Source of the DNA: Pontibacter roseus DSM 17521
GTDB lineage: Bacteria; Bacteroidota; Bacteroidia; Cytophagales; Hymenobacteraceae
Length of the DNA stretch: 64,000 nucleotides
Reading direction: 5' to 3'
NCBI RefSeq assembly: GCF_000373265.1
Contig: NZ_KB890761.1
Coordinates: 545,389-609,388 of the forward strand
Below are positions 7,311 through 15,426 of the stretch, one piece after another. Numbering within the stretch: position 1 is the stretch's first letter; every line of letters begins with the position of its first letter. The notes beneath the pieces were generated by a model. That model saw nothing but the letters and a program-made list of their open reading frames with translations. It searched no databases and was not told the origin of the DNA. A program made the position numbers and the translations under genes.

Positions 7311-8501
7311 ATGACGTTTGAAGAGTACCTGGTAAAGAAGCGAATCGACAAGGCGGCCTTTGCGGCAGAGGACCCGGCCCGTTACAAGGCCTGGGAGGAG
7401 ATGTATGCCCAGATGCACCCCAACAGCTTCTATGTGGCCGTGAAAATGGTGCTCAACAACGTGCGGCTGCGCTTCCACCTGCGGGAGGAGGACGTGCCGA
7501 AGCCAGCTGTTGCGGCCGCTCCACGCCCAGCCGCCCGCCGCCCGGCAGCGCCTGCCATCCAAGCTCAGGCAGATGCCCCCGTTGCCATACCTGAGACGCC
7601 TGGTGTTCCACAGGAAACATCTGAGGAAAAGCCGGTTGCGCCTGCCGCTGCGCCTAAACCAAGGCCAGTTGTGCGCCGTCCCGCAGCCTTGCAGCCACCC
7701 CCAGCAGCAAGTGAAGGCACGCAGGAAAAACCCGCTGAAGAGGCAGCGCCAGCCGCACCACGTGCCCGGCCTGTCATCAAGCGGCCCATTATACCTCAAG
7801 CTGCCCCTGCTGCTCCTTCCGAAGCCCAGGATGCGCCTGCCGCACAGGAGCCAGGTTCAGAAGCCCCAGCGGAAGCAGCCAAGCCAGCTCGTCCACGCCC
7901 AGTCATTAAGCGGCCCGCTGCACTTCAGAAGCCAGAACAGGAGGCAGCAGATGCTGTTCCTTCTGCACAGGCGCCCGCTGTAGAGGCTCCCGCTGTAGAG
8001 GCTCCCGCTGCTGCCACTGCACCAGAGGCTCCTAAACCCACGCGCCCACGCCCCGTTATCAAGCGGCCAACTGCGCTGCAGAAGCCGCCGCAGGAAGAGG
8101 AACCGGTGGCTCCGTCAGCGGAGAGCCAACCTGCGGCTCCGGCAGCGGAAGACATGCCTAAACCCCTGAGGCCTAAGCCCGTCATTAAGCGTCCTGCTGC
8201 TCTGGCCAAGCCTGCTGCGCCTGCCCAAGAGACAGAAGCCAAGCCTGCAGCGGAAGCGCCAGCGCCTGAAGTACCCGAGGCAGAATCAGCGCAGCCAGCT
8301 CCCGCTAAGCCACTCCGGCCGCGCCCTATCATCAGGCGCCCAACGGCTCCTTCTGCTGCACCGGAGGCTGTGCAGCAGAAGGAGCCGGAAACTGATGCGG
8401 CCCAACCGAGTATACCCGATGAGCCAACTCAGCAAGAAAAGCCCAAGCCGCCACGACCTCGGCCAATCATTCGTCGTCCGCCTCCCAAAGCAGATGAGTA
8501 G
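7311..8501 (+). CDS. Pro/Ala-rich repeat protein with conserved N-terminal helix domain
   Basis: A 396-aa protein. Residues 1-60 (MTFEEYLVKKRIDKAAFAAE...YAQMHPNSFYVAVKM) look like a small folded helical domain; I recall similar N-termini in Cytophagales proteins but no named function. The rest is low complexity, dominated by Ala, Pro, Glu and Arg. Seven copies of a unit like PRPVIKRPAALQKP are spaced by Ala/Glu/Pro linkers of 20-45 residues. There is no signal peptide or membrane segment, so it is probably cytosolic. Alternating basic RPxIKRP blocks and acidic linkers suggest a disordered, possibly nucleic-acid or scaffold binding tail (inference). It lies between two threonine-catabolism genes and directly before kbl (54 bp). 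Confidence 0.85.
   Translation: MTFEEYLVKKRIDKAAFAAEDPARYKAWEEMYAQMHPNSFYVAVKMVLNNVRLRFHLREEDVPKPAVAAAPRPAARRPAAPAIQAQADAPVAIPETPGVPQETSEEKPVAPAAAPKPRPVVRRPAALQPPPAASEGTQEKPAEEAAPAAPRARPVIKRPIIPQAAPAAPSEAQDAPAAQEPGSEAPAEAAKPARPRPVIKRPAALQKPEQEAADAVPSAQAPAVEAPAVEAPAAATAPEAPKPTRPRPVIKRPTALQKPPQEEEPVAPSAESQPAAPAAEDMPKPLRPKPVIKRPAALAKPAAPAQETEAKPAAEAPAPEVPEAESAQPAPAKPLRPRPIIRRPTAPSAAPEAVQQKEPETDAAQPSIPDEPTQQEKPKPPRPRPIIRRPPPKADE
7653..8498 (+). repeat. In-frame repeats encoding RPxIKRP units
   Basis: Seven degenerate in-frame repeats encode the core R-P-(V/I)-(I/V)-(K/R)-R-P, mostly followed by AALQKP or a variant. The nucleotide copies differ at many third positions, so the repeat is old or under protein-level selection rather than a recent slippage product. 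Confidence 0.75.
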
Positions 8502-8555
8502 TTGCCACAGCGCTACGTATACCCATAAACCGAAGAACGATTAAGTAAATAACTC

Positions 8556-9752
8556 ATGTACGAAACATTAAAACCAGACCTAGAGCAGCAACTTGCCGAG
8601 ATAAAGGAAGCCGGATTGTATAAGCAGGAGCGCATCATCACCACCCCGCAGGGTGCTGATATCGACACCACCCAGATGGAGCATGTGCTCAACTTCTGCG
8701 CCAACAACTACCTGGGCTTGTCGGCGCACCCCAAGGTGATTGAGGCGGCCAAGCAAGCCATCGACTCGCACGGCTACGGCATGAGCTCGGTGCGCTTCAT
8801 CTGCGGCACGCAGGACATCCACAAAGAGCTGGAGCGCAAGCTGTCTGAGTTCCTGGGTACAGAAGATACTATTCTGTATGCGGCAGCCTTTGACGCCAAT
8901 GGCGGCGTGTTTGAACCGCTGTTCGATGCCGAATCGGCTATCATCTCCGATGCGCTCAACCACGCGTCCATCATCGATGGCATCCGCCTGTGCAAGGCGC
9001 AGCGCTTCCGCTACGAGCACAACAACCTCGAGGACCTGGAGGCCAAGCTGCAGGAGGCCGTGAATGCCGGCACCAAGCACCGCGTCATCGTGACGGATGG
9101 GGCTTTCTCCATGGATGGTACCGTGGCGCAGCTGGACAAGATTGCTGACCTGGCCGATAAGTATAACGCCGTACTGTTGGTGGATGACTCTCACTCTACT
9201 GGCTTCATGGGCAAGACCGGCCGCGGCACGCACGAGTATCACAACGTGATGGGCCGTGTGGACATCATCACTGGCACGCTGGGCAAAGCATTGGGTGGTG
9301 CCATGGGTGGCTTCACGTCTGGCAAAAAAGAAATCATCGACATGCTGCGTCAGCGTTCGCGCCCTTACCTGTTCTCCAACTCCCTGGCGCCATCCATTGT
9401 GGGTGCCTCCATCGCGGTGCTGGATTTGCTGAGCTCCACTACTGAACTGCGCGACAAGCTGGAGTGGAACACCAAGTATTTCCGGGAGCAAATCACAGCC
9501 GCCGGTTTCGACATCAAGCTGGGCGACCACCCCATTGTGCCGGTGATGCTCTACGATGCGCCGCTGGCCCAGGAGTTCGCTGCCCGCATGCTCGACAGAG
9601 GCATTTATGTGATTGGTTTCTACTACCCGGTGGTGCCGAAAGGCCAGGCCCGCATCCGGGTGCAACTCTCTGCCGTGCACGACAGAGTGCACATCGATAA
9701 ATGTATTGCGGCCTTTACGGAAGTAGGCAAAGAGCTGGGTGTAATCAAGTAA
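8556..9752 (+). CDS. kbl: Glycine C-acetyltransferase (2-amino-3-ketobutyrate CoA ligase)
   Basis: A 398-aa PLP enzyme of the alpha-oxoamine synthase family, at the normal length. It cleaves 2-amino-3-ketobutyrate with CoA to glycine and acetyl-CoA. The PLP lysine is K244 in [26 protein letters not shown] supplies the cofactor-ring Asp/His, and [10 protein letters not shown] is the family's substrate-loop signature. [13 protein letters not shown] is the expected start. Together with the dehydrogenase at 5914-6891 it completes threonine degradation. It ends at a strong terminator (9777-9813). Confidence 0.96.
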   Translation: MYETLKPDLEQQLAEIKEAGLYKQERIITTPQGADIDTTQMEHVLNFCANNYLGLSAHPKVIEAAKQAIDSHGYGMSSVRFICGTQDIHKELERKLSEFLGTEDTILYAAAFDANGGVFEPLFDAESAIISDALNHASIIDGIRLCKAQRFRYEHNNLEDLEAKLQEAVNAGTKHRVIVTDGAFSMDGTVAQLDKIADLADKYNAVLLVDDSHSTGFMGKTGRGTHEYHNVMGRVDIITGTLGKALGGAMGGFTSGKKEIIDMLRQRSRPYLFSNSLAPSIVGASIAVLDLLSSTTELRDKLEWNTKYFREQITAAGFDIKLGDHPIVPVMLYDAPLAQEFAARMLDRGIYVIGFYYPVVPKGQARIRVQLSAVHDRVHIDKCIAAFTEVGKELGVIK

Positions 9753-9776
9753 TTCCAGGTATAGCACCAGGTAATG

Positions 9777-9813
9777 AAACAGCCGCTCCGGTTATGGGAG
9801 CGGCTGTTTTTTT
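9777..9813 (+). terminator. Terminator downstream of kbl
   Basis: A 13-bp stem (AAACAGCCGCTCC with GGAGCGGCTGTTT), a 7-nt loop and a T7 tract, 25 bp after the kbl stop. Confidence 0.85.
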
Positions 9814-9846
9814 CATATCTTGCTATGAATAGTCTTAGCTATACCT

Positions 9847-10140
9847 ATGAACAACGTCAAGATAAAGGCGGGTCAGTTGCTGCTCGGCACGGTGCTCTCG
9901 TGGCTGGTCATTTCGTTTCTGGCCTATGCTACGGCCGGTGTGCGGGGCGAAATCAACATCGCGGAGACGCTGTTGCAGATAACCTTTTACTTCTCGCTGC
10001 TGCTATCGGTGGAGGCATACCTGAGCATGCTGCTCAACCCACAGTGGACTCGCATCAACCTGGGCATGGTGCTGTTGTTCTGTGCGCCTGCGCTGGCCTA
10101 CCTGACCTGGTTCCTGAGCCGCATGCTGCCAGCGTGGTAA
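9847..10140 (+). CDS. Small three-helix membrane protein, unknown
   Basis: A 97-aa protein with three hydrophobic segments (about residues 9-30, 41-62 and 71-92) separated by short polar loops (GVRGEIN, NPQWTRIN). It has no recognised family. The iterated word CTATACCT directly abuts the start codon. It lies 29 bp before another tiny membrane protein gene, probably in the same transcript. It could be an integral subunit or a stress-induced membrane peptide; nothing in the sequence decides. Confidence 0.7.
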   Translation: MNNVKIKAGQLLLGTVLSWLVISFLAYATAGVRGEINIAETLLQITFYFSLLLSVEAYLSMLLNPQWTRINLGMVLLFCAPALAYLTWFLSRMLPAW

Positions 10141-10169
10141 ACCTGACTTCCTGACTCTATACCTCACCT

Positions 10170-10370
10170 ATGGACTTAGCCGCAGTAAACTCAGCCATAT
10201 TCATACTGGTCACGCTCTACTACATTGGGGTGGCGCTTTCTATCGTTCATCTCATCTTCAAAACGGATTATAACCTGACGGAGCGCCTGCTCTGGATGGT
10301 GCTGCTGTGGGTGGTGCCACTGCTGGGGCTGCCTGCCTACTGGGTGTTCTGGAAGAGAAGGCAAGCCTGA
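10170..10370 (+). CDS. PLDc_N-like two-helix membrane protein
   Basis: A 66-aa protein with two transmembrane segments, ending WVVPLLGLPAYWVFWKRRQA. The WxxVPLLGxxxYWxF pattern resembles the phospholipase D N-terminal membrane domain (PLDc_N) that also occurs as stand-alone short proteins. No catalytic domain follows. It shares its leader region with the 97-aa membrane protein just upstream and ends 49 bp before a terminator. Confidence 0.75.
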   Translation: MDLAAVNSAIFILVTLYYIGVALSIVHLIFKTDYNLTERLLWMVLLWVVPLLGLPAYWVFWKRRQA

Positions 10371-10419
10371 GCGCCGCAGCCATACCTGAAATAGCCCCCC
10401 AAAGGGCCGAAAATCAAAA

Positions 10420-10445
10420 AGCCCTCGCATAACGAGGGCTCTTTC
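10420..10445. terminator. Bidirectional terminator
   Basis: AGCCCTCG pairs with CGAGGGCT, with A5 before and CTTTCG after. It lies between the convergent genes ending at 10370 (+) and 10473 (-). Confidence 0.7.
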
Positions 10446-10472
10446 GTAATTCTAAGTATAGTTTTCTGTTTT

Positions 10473-10817
10473 CTACTCCTCTTTAGAGGCGTCTTTTCCT
10501 GTTTCGTCAAGGGTGATGGTGCCGGTTTGGCCTTCTTTGTTTGTCAGGCTGATTTCGTAAACCACCTTTTTGTCGGCAGCGCCTTCAGCTGGCTTCACCT
10601 TGTAGATGTCACCTACTGTCCAATCTTTGTAAGACTCGTGGTCCAGTACGGCCTTCACAGGTGCTGGGAGCTGGTCCTTTGTTACTTTCTCTTTGTTGTC
10701 TGTCTGCGCCTGCTCCGTGGCTGGCTTGGCAGTTTGCGTTTGGGTGTTTTGTGTCTGGGCGTTGGCTGTGAATCCAAGAAGTGCGAAGGCGGCTGCTATA
10801 AACGTTACTTTTTTCAT
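10473..10817 (-). CDS. Small exported PepSY-like protein
   Basis: The start MKKVTFIAAAFALLGFTANAQ gives a textbook signal peptide, so the longer upstream frame is ignored. The mature part is 94 aa. It opens with a Gln/Thr-rich linker (TQNTQTQTAKPATEQAQ), followed by LPAPVKAVLDHESYKDWTVG and VYEISLTNKEGQTGTITLDE. The 'LPxxVxxxLxxxxYxxW...YEI.L.' pattern resembles the PepSY-like domains common in Bacteroidota periplasmic proteins. It is probably periplasmic, with binding partner unknown. It is monocistronic, with 343 bp of non-coding DNA upstream. Confidence 0.75.
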   Translation of the reverse strand: MKKVTFIAAAFALLGFTANAQTQNTQTQTAKPATEQAQTDNKEKVTKDQLPAPVKAVLDHESYKDWTVGDIYKVKPAEGAADKKVVYEISLTNKEGQTGTITLDETGKDASKEE

Positions 10818-11160
10818 GTTCGAATCTAAATTGATTAAAGATTGATTTCGAAAGGGCAGTATGGCAGAACCGTGCCAGAAAAGATTGAAGGCTACAGGTT
10901 GTTGATAGACAGCAAGTTGTGGAATATAGCGGATTTTCCCTGACTGGGGAATCCGAAGCAAGGGTGTGGAGGCTATTCCACACATTGGGGTGTATTGCCC
11001 CAACGCGAAGCGAATAGCTTGACTTTTTAGTCGCGGCGTCCGCTGTGGAGCAGTGGGCAGAAAGGCTATGCCTTGCCGGGGAGGATGGGAGCACCGGAAA
11101 GCACAGGAGCCGGCACGGCTGTGCTGGCTCCTGGCAAATGCTTTTGTTTAGGGACAGTAA
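10818..11160. other. Intergenic gap
   Basis: These 343 bp lie between cdaA and the PepSY-like gene, both minus strand. They hold a 13-bp hairpin (11104-11133) after cdaA and a small TTGGGG/CCCCAA hairpin near 10985-11003. No open frame or clear TAnnTTTG box is visible, and no copy of the iterated word, unlike most gaps. Confidence 0.55.
11104..11133 (-). terminator. Hairpin downstream of cdaA
   Basis: CAGGAGCCGGCAC and GTGCTGGCTCCTG pair with one wobble over a GGCT loop. It lies 28 bp after the cdaA stop, with only a short T tract, so it is a weak or Rho-assisted terminator. Confidence 0.5.
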
Positions 11161-12009
11161 TTAAGCGGCGGTAACCGATTTCTCCGATGTCGCTGGCGCG
11201 GTGGTAGGGCGTTGGTCGGTGTCGAACAGGAACTGGTTCAGTTTCACGCGCAGGTCAGCCGACGATAGGTTGCGGTATACCTCGGCATTGCGCACGAGCG
11301 CAATCTGGCCCGTCTCCTCCGATACCACGAGCACCACGCTGTCCGTCACCTCCGAGAGGCCAATGGCGGCGCGGTGGCGCAGGCCCATGGAGGCCGGAAT
11401 CTCGTTGTTCTCCGTCACGGGCAGGATGCAGCGGGCCGCTTTGATGCGGTTGCCGGATATAATCACGGCACCATCGTGCAGCGGACTCGTTTTGTTGAAG
11501 ATGGACATGAGCAGGCGCTTGGATATCACGGCGTCAATCAGGTCACCAGACTCGGCATAGTACTTCAGTTCAGAACTCTTGGCGAACACAATGAGCGCAC
11601 CCGTGTTCTTGGCGGCCAAAGATTTGGCGGCCTCAATGAAGGGCGTCAGGCTCAGCTTGTCCACCTGCTCACGGCGCCAGGGGAAACCGCGGAAGAAGCG
11701 GTCGTTGTTGAAGGCGGTTGTCTTGCCGATGAGCAGCAGGAAGCGCCTGATTTCGGGTTGGAACACGATGATGGCCGCCAGCACCCCCACGCCCATGAAC
11801 TGGCCGAGGATGATGCTGAGCAATTCCATGCCCGCCGCGCGCACCACCAGGTATAGCAGGTAGACCGAGAGCAGCCCCAGGAAAATCTTCAGCGCCACAC
11901 TGCCGGTCAGGAGCTTGTACAATTGGTACAGCAGCACCGTAACGAGCAGAATGTCGATGATGTCGAGCAGCTCAATCTCCAGAAAACCTAGTGTGAATAA
12001 AGGAATCAA
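11161..12009 (-). CDS. cdaA: Diadenylate cyclase CdaA
   Basis: A 282-aa membrane-anchored diadenylate cyclase that makes c-di-AMP from two ATP. Three N-terminal membrane helices (LLDIIDILLVTVLLYQLYKL and following) precede the DAC domain. The active-site motifs are LHDGAVI (DGA) and GLRHRAAIGL (RHR). The length and architecture are those of CdaA/DacA. Its ATG overlaps the folP stop (12006-12009), so it is translationally coupled to dihydropteroate synthase, an arrangement common in Bacteroidota. No CdaR-like regulator gene is adjacent. Confidence 0.95.
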   Translation of the reverse strand: MIPLFTLGFLEIELLDIIDILLVTVLLYQLYKLLTGSVALKIFLGLLSVYLLYLVVRAAGMELLSIILGQFMGVGVLAAIIVFQPEIRRFLLLIGKTTAFNNDRFFRGFPWRREQVDKLSLTPFIEAAKSLAAKNTGALIVFAKSSELKYYAESGDLIDAVISKRLLMSIFNKTSPLHDGAVIISGNRIKAARCILPVTENNEIPASMGLRHRAAIGLSEVTDSVVLVVSEETGQIALVRNAEVYRNLSSADLRVKLNQFLFDTDQRPTTAPATSEKSVTAA

Positions 12010-12881
12010 TGCGTCGCTTTCGTGTATAGTTGGATAGTCTGTTTAGTTTCTTTTACGTCGTGGACCCGCAAAATGTCGGCTCCCTTTCCCAACGCAATCG
12101 TGTTGAGGGCTATTGTACCCGCCAGTGCTTCTGATTGGTCTATGCCCAGGAATTTGTAGGTCATGGATTTGCGTGACACTCCTACCAGTAACGGCAGTTC
12201 CAATATACGAAGTTCCTCCAGCCGGCGCATCAATTCGAAGTTCTGCTCCACAGTCTTAGCAAATCCGAAGCCAGGATCGAGGATGATGTCGTGCACTCCC
12301 AGCTTTTTCAGCCCCGCCACCTTGGCCTGCAACTCATCTATAATCTCTAGCACCAGGTCCTCGTAATCGGTCAGCGAGTTCATCGTTTGCGGCGTGCCGC
12401 GCATGTGCATCAGGATGTAGGGCACTTGCAGGCGGGCCACCGTCTCGAACATGGCTTCATCCAGGGTACCGCCCCCTATGTCGTTGATGATATGAGCACC
12501 GGCCGCTATAGACGCTTCGGTCACCTTGGCCCGGAACGTATCCACGGATAGGATGGCTTCTGGGAAGGCCTGCACAATGGCCTCGATGGCAGGTATAAGC
12601 CGGTCAAGTTCCTCGTCAGGCGATATGTCAGTAGCGCCGGGGCGGGAGGAATAGCCGCCTATGTCCAGGATGTCGGCGCCCTCGCGCAGCATGATTTCCG
12701 CCCGTTGCAGCACCTCGTTAATTGAGGCCAAACGGCTGTTGGCGTAAAAGGAATCGGGGGTGACGTTGAGGATGCCCATGACCAGGGGCGTGTCCAGCGA
12801 GAGGATTTTTCCGCGGCAGTTAAGTGTGCTTTTCCTCTGAAAAAACTTATCTTTCGATTCCAATGTTGGCGTATCTGTCAA
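12006..12881 (-). CDS. folP: Dihydropteroate synthase
   Basis: A 291-aa TIM-barrel enzyme that joins p-aminobenzoate to dihydropterin pyrophosphate in folate synthesis. Motifs are MGILNVTPDSFYANSR, ADILDIGGYSSRPGA and DPGFGFAKTVEQNFEL. The first usable start is TTG at 12881; no ATG occurs in frame until MGILNV, which would remove the first strand. It overlaps cdaA by 4 bp. Its start lies only 25 bp from the divergent DUF1599 gene, which also seems to start with TTG. Confidence 0.95.
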   Translation of the reverse strand: MTDTPTLESKDKFFQRKSTLNCRGKILSLDTPLVMGILNVTPDSFYANSRLASINEVLQRAEIMLREGADILDIGGYSSRPGATDISPDEELDRLIPAIEAIVQAFPEAILSVDTFRAKVTEASIAAGAHIINDIGGGTLDEAMFETVARLQVPYILMHMRGTPQTMNSLTDYEDLVLEIIDELQAKVAGLKKLGVHDIILDPGFGFAKTVEQNFELMRRLEELRILELPLLVGVSRKSMTYKFLGIDQSEALAGTIALNTIALGKGADILRVHDVKETKQTIQLYTKATH

Positions 12882-12906
12882 TCGTTTTAAAATTAAAGCT
12901 AAAAAG

Positions 12907-13461
12907 TTGATTAGTCAAACACACCAGGAATATAATCAGGTAGTAAACCGCTGCAAAGACACCTTCGTCAAGAAGACCCTGGATTACGGAACGGCCTGGC
13001 GAATCCTGCGGCTTCCGTCCATCACCGACCAGATTTTCATCAAGGCCCAACGCATCCGCTCCATCCAGGAAAAGGGCGTGCAACTGGTGGAGGACGACAT
13101 CCGGGACGAGTTCGTGGGCATCATCAACTACTGCGTGATTGCGCTGATGCAGCTCAGCTTGCAGGACAGCACCGAACTGACGCTGTCGGCCGAGGAGGTG
13201 GAGCGCATGTACTCCGAGCAGATAGAGGAGAACCTGCAGCTGCTCAACGCCAAGAACCACGACTACGGTGAGGCCTGGCGCGACATGCGTGTGAGCTCCA
13301 TCACTGACATCATCCTGATGAAGCTATACCGTACCAAGCAGATAGAGGACAACCAGGGGCAGACGCTCATCTCAGAAGGCGTGGAAGCCAACTACCGCGA
13401 CATGATTAACTATGCCGTCTTCGCCCTAATCAAGCTGGACTTCTCCGAGACGGTGAAGTAA
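12907..13461 (+). CDS. Tandem DUF1599 protein
   Basis: A 184-aa protein built of two copies of one module. Copy 1 is KTLDYGTAWRILRLPSITD...KAQRIRSIQ (about residues 20-55). Copy 2 is KNHDYGEAWRDMRVSSITD...KLYRTKQIED (about 117-150). Each is followed by an acidic helix and NYxVxAL. DUF1599 is related to nucleotide-modification-associated domains; its function is unproven. The start must be TTG (12907), as no ATG lies in frame nearby. It precedes the BT_3928-like and aroK genes, an order I recall in other Bacteroidota. Confidence 0.88.
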   Translation: MISQTHQEYNQVVNRCKDTFVKKTLDYGTAWRILRLPSITDQIFIKAQRIRSIQEKGVQLVEDDIRDEFVGIINYCVIALMQLSLQDSTELTLSAEEVERMYSEQIEENLQLLNAKNHDYGEAWRDMRVSSITDIILMKLYRTKQIEDNQGQTLISEGVEANYRDMINYAVFALIKLDFSETVK

Positions 13462-13479
13462 GGTATAAGGTATAAGTTT

Positions 13480-13591
13480 AGAAGTTAGAGAGTTTGTATG
13501 TCAACAGGCTAGAGGAGATGATACGCTAAGCTTCGTTTCTGTAGCTCCTCCAAAGTACTGACCTGTTTGACTCTTCAACATTCTAACTTCT
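13480..13591. repeat. Imperfect inverted repeat with CTAACT words
   Basis: AGAAGTTAGA at 13480-13489 is repeated inverted at 13582-13591. Further matching blocks lie inside (GTCAACAGG against GTCAAACAGG, AGGAG against CTCCT). The right flank carries several direct CTAACT/CTCTAAC words. It fills the gap before the BT_3928-like gene and looks like a small mobile or REP-like palindrome. Confidence 0.5.
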
Positions 13592-13632
13592 CACTCTCTA
13601 ACTTTCTAACTCAAGATAACTCTCTAACTCAA

Positions 13633-14724
13633 ATGAGATACATCAGTAAGTTTTTCTGGCTCTTCGTGGGGGTGCTCTTCATATTCTCGGGGCTTATCAA
13701 AATCAACGATCCTGTAGGCACGGCCATCAAGTTAGATGAGTACTTTGAGGTGTTTGCCGAGGACATCTCGCCGCTGTTCCTGTCGCTCAAGCCGGCGGCT
13801 CTGTTCCTGTCCATCTTCCTGAGTGCGGCCGAGATTGTGCTGGGCGTGGCGCTGCTCATCCGCTGGATGCTCAAAGAGGTGCTGGTGGCGCTGCTGGTGA
13901 TGATTGTGTTCTTCACCTTCCTCACGTTCTACTCGGCCTACTTCAACAAAGTGACGGACTGCGGCTGCTTCGGTGATGCCATCAAGCTTACGCCGTGGGA
14001 GTCGTTTACCAAAGACATCGTGCTGCTGGTGATGATTGTGGTGCTGCTCTTCACGCGCCGCTACCTGCAGCCGCTCGTGAAGCCGACTGTAGGGGCCACC
14101 GTAACAGCGCTCACTGCTATCTTGTCGGTAGGTATAGGCTGGTACGCCTACGAGCACCTGCCGTACATCGACTTCCGCGCCTACAAAGTGGGCAACAACA
14201 TCCCGACGCTGATGAAGCCTTCGGCTCCGCTCCGCTACAAGTACATCATGGTGAAGAACGGCGAGGAGCAGGAGTTTGAGGAGTACCCGATGGGCGACGA
14301 ATACAAGTTCAAGGAGATGGTGGCCGTCAATCCGGAAGACGGCCCTAAGATAACCGACTTCAATGTGTGGAACGACCAGGGCGACTTCACGCAGGAGATA
14401 CTCTCTGGCACCAAGCTGCTGGTGGTGGTGCACAACATCGAGAAGGTCAACCGCGACAACTTCGACAGAATCAATAAGCTGGTGCAGGACGCGGAGGCAC
14501 AAGGTATAGCACCCGTCGTCATCACGTCGGCCGGTGCCCGTGAGTTTGAGGCCTTCCGCCATGAGGTGGGGCTGGCAGCGCCTTATTTCTTCGGGGACGG
14601 TACCGTGCTCAAGACCATGATGCGGTCCAACCCGGGCACCATGCTGCTGCAGGACGGTACTGTAAAGGGCATGTGGCACCACAACGACACGCCCGAGATA
14701 AACGAGGTGAAGGGGCTGCTGTAA
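13633..14724 (+). CDS. BT_3928-like DoxX/MauE-type membrane protein with redoxin-like C-terminus
   Basis: A 363-aa protein; the ATG at 13633 (MRYISKFFWLFVGVLFIFSG) is preferred over an upstream frame translated from repeat DNA. The N-terminal half has four membrane helices with FSGLIKINDPVG, and a TDCGCFGDAIKLTPWESF stretch typical of MauE/DoxX-like proteins that pass electrons to periplasmic thiols. The C-terminal half (about residue 185 on) looks like a degraded thioredoxin-like domain (LLVVVHNIEKVNRDN, PVVITSAG, NPGTMLLQDG) lacking a CxxC. It may support periplasmic disulfide chemistry or heme/quinone biology (inference). Confidence 0.88.
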   Translation: MRYISKFFWLFVGVLFIFSGLIKINDPVGTAIKLDEYFEVFAEDISPLFLSLKPAALFLSIFLSAAEIVLGVALLIRWMLKEVLVALLVMIVFFTFLTFYSAYFNKVTDCGCFGDAIKLTPWESFTKDIVLLVMIVVLLFTRRYLQPLVKPTVGATVTALTAILSVGIGWYAYEHLPYIDFRAYKVGNNIPTLMKPSAPLRYKYIMVKNGEEQEFEEYPMGDEYKFKEMVAVNPEDGPKITDFNVWNDQGDFTQEILSGTKLLVVVHNIEKVNRDNFDRINKLVQDAEAQGIAPVVITSAGAREFEAFRHEVGLAAPYFFGDGTVLKTMMRSNPGTMLLQDGTVKGMWHHNDTPEINEVKGLL

Positions 14725-14804
14725 CAGCGGTTCCCTGATACTGCCTATACCTGTTTTGAAGAAAGCCATACCTTCAAGCACCATCCAGTCTTCCTGATTT
14801 CGGT

Positions 14805-15323
14805 TTGAATAAAGAACGCATCTTTCTGCTAGGTATGATGGGGGCCGGCAAGACCACACTGGGCCGCCAACTGGCTTCCCAGCTAGGCTATACCTTCGTG
14901 GATTTGGACGCATACCTGGAAGCGCGAGAGGGGCGCAGCATCGCGCAGCTGTTTGAGCAGGAAGGGCAGGAGCGTTTCCGGCAGAAGGAGCGGCAGGCCC
15001 TGGAGGCGGTGGTGCTGCAGCACGCGCAGGCAGTCATCGCCACAGGAGGCGGCACGCCTTGCTTCTTCGACAACATGTCCTTCATCAACCAGCATGGCAT
15101 CAGCATCTTTCTGGACGTGCCGGCAGAGGAGATAGCCGAAAGGCTAATGGCCACCAACCTACAGGAGCGCCCGCTCCTGGCCGGAAAATCGGTGGAGGAA
15201 CTCAAGGATTTCATAGCCAAAACATTAGCTGAAAGGAGAGGCTACTACCAACAGGCGAACTTCACGCTGACCGGAAAAAGCAATAACATTGAGCAATTAG
15301 TATCGTTACTAAACCATATCTAA
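14805..15323 (+). CDS. aroK: Shikimate kinase
   Basis: A 172-aa P-loop kinase that phosphorylates shikimate for chorismate synthesis. The Walker A is GMMGAGKTT at residues 10-18. Shikimate-binding and lid motifs are DLDAYLEAREG, ATGGGTPCF and RPLL. The start is TTG at 14805 (NKERIFLLG); no ATG occurs between the stop of the preceding gene and the P-loop except within the motif. It lies 80 bp after the BT_3928-like gene on the same strand. Confidence 0.96.
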   Translation: MNKERIFLLGMMGAGKTTLGRQLASQLGYTFVDLDAYLEAREGRSIAQLFEQEGQERFRQKERQALEAVVLQHAQAVIATGGGTPCFFDNMSFINQHGISIFLDVPAEEIAERLMATNLQERPLLAGKSVEELKDFIAKTLAERRGYYQQANFTLTGKSNNIEQLVSLLNHI

Positions 15324-15386
15324 CACACATCGTTTACCCTATACACAGCATCGGGTATAATGCATACGCTCGTTTGAATTTTTGAC

Positions 15387-15394
15387 TAGTTTTG
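15387..15394 (+). promoter_or_regulatory. -7 box TAGTTTTG, fatty acid hydroxylase gene
   Basis: A perfect TAnnTTTG box 32 bp before the ATG at 15427. No good -33 element is seen. Confidence 0.4.
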
Positions 15395-15426
15395 CAGCTG
15401 ATAACTGTATATAGCAAAATCTAACT

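Noticed and set aside
8580..9767. 395-codon open frame antisense to kbl
   Set aside because: A mirror of the GC-rich codon usage of kbl; no protein motifs.
13732..14913. 393-codon antisense frame across the BT_3928-like and aroK genes
   Set aside because: It spans two real genes and their gap on the other strand; no motif and no promoter.
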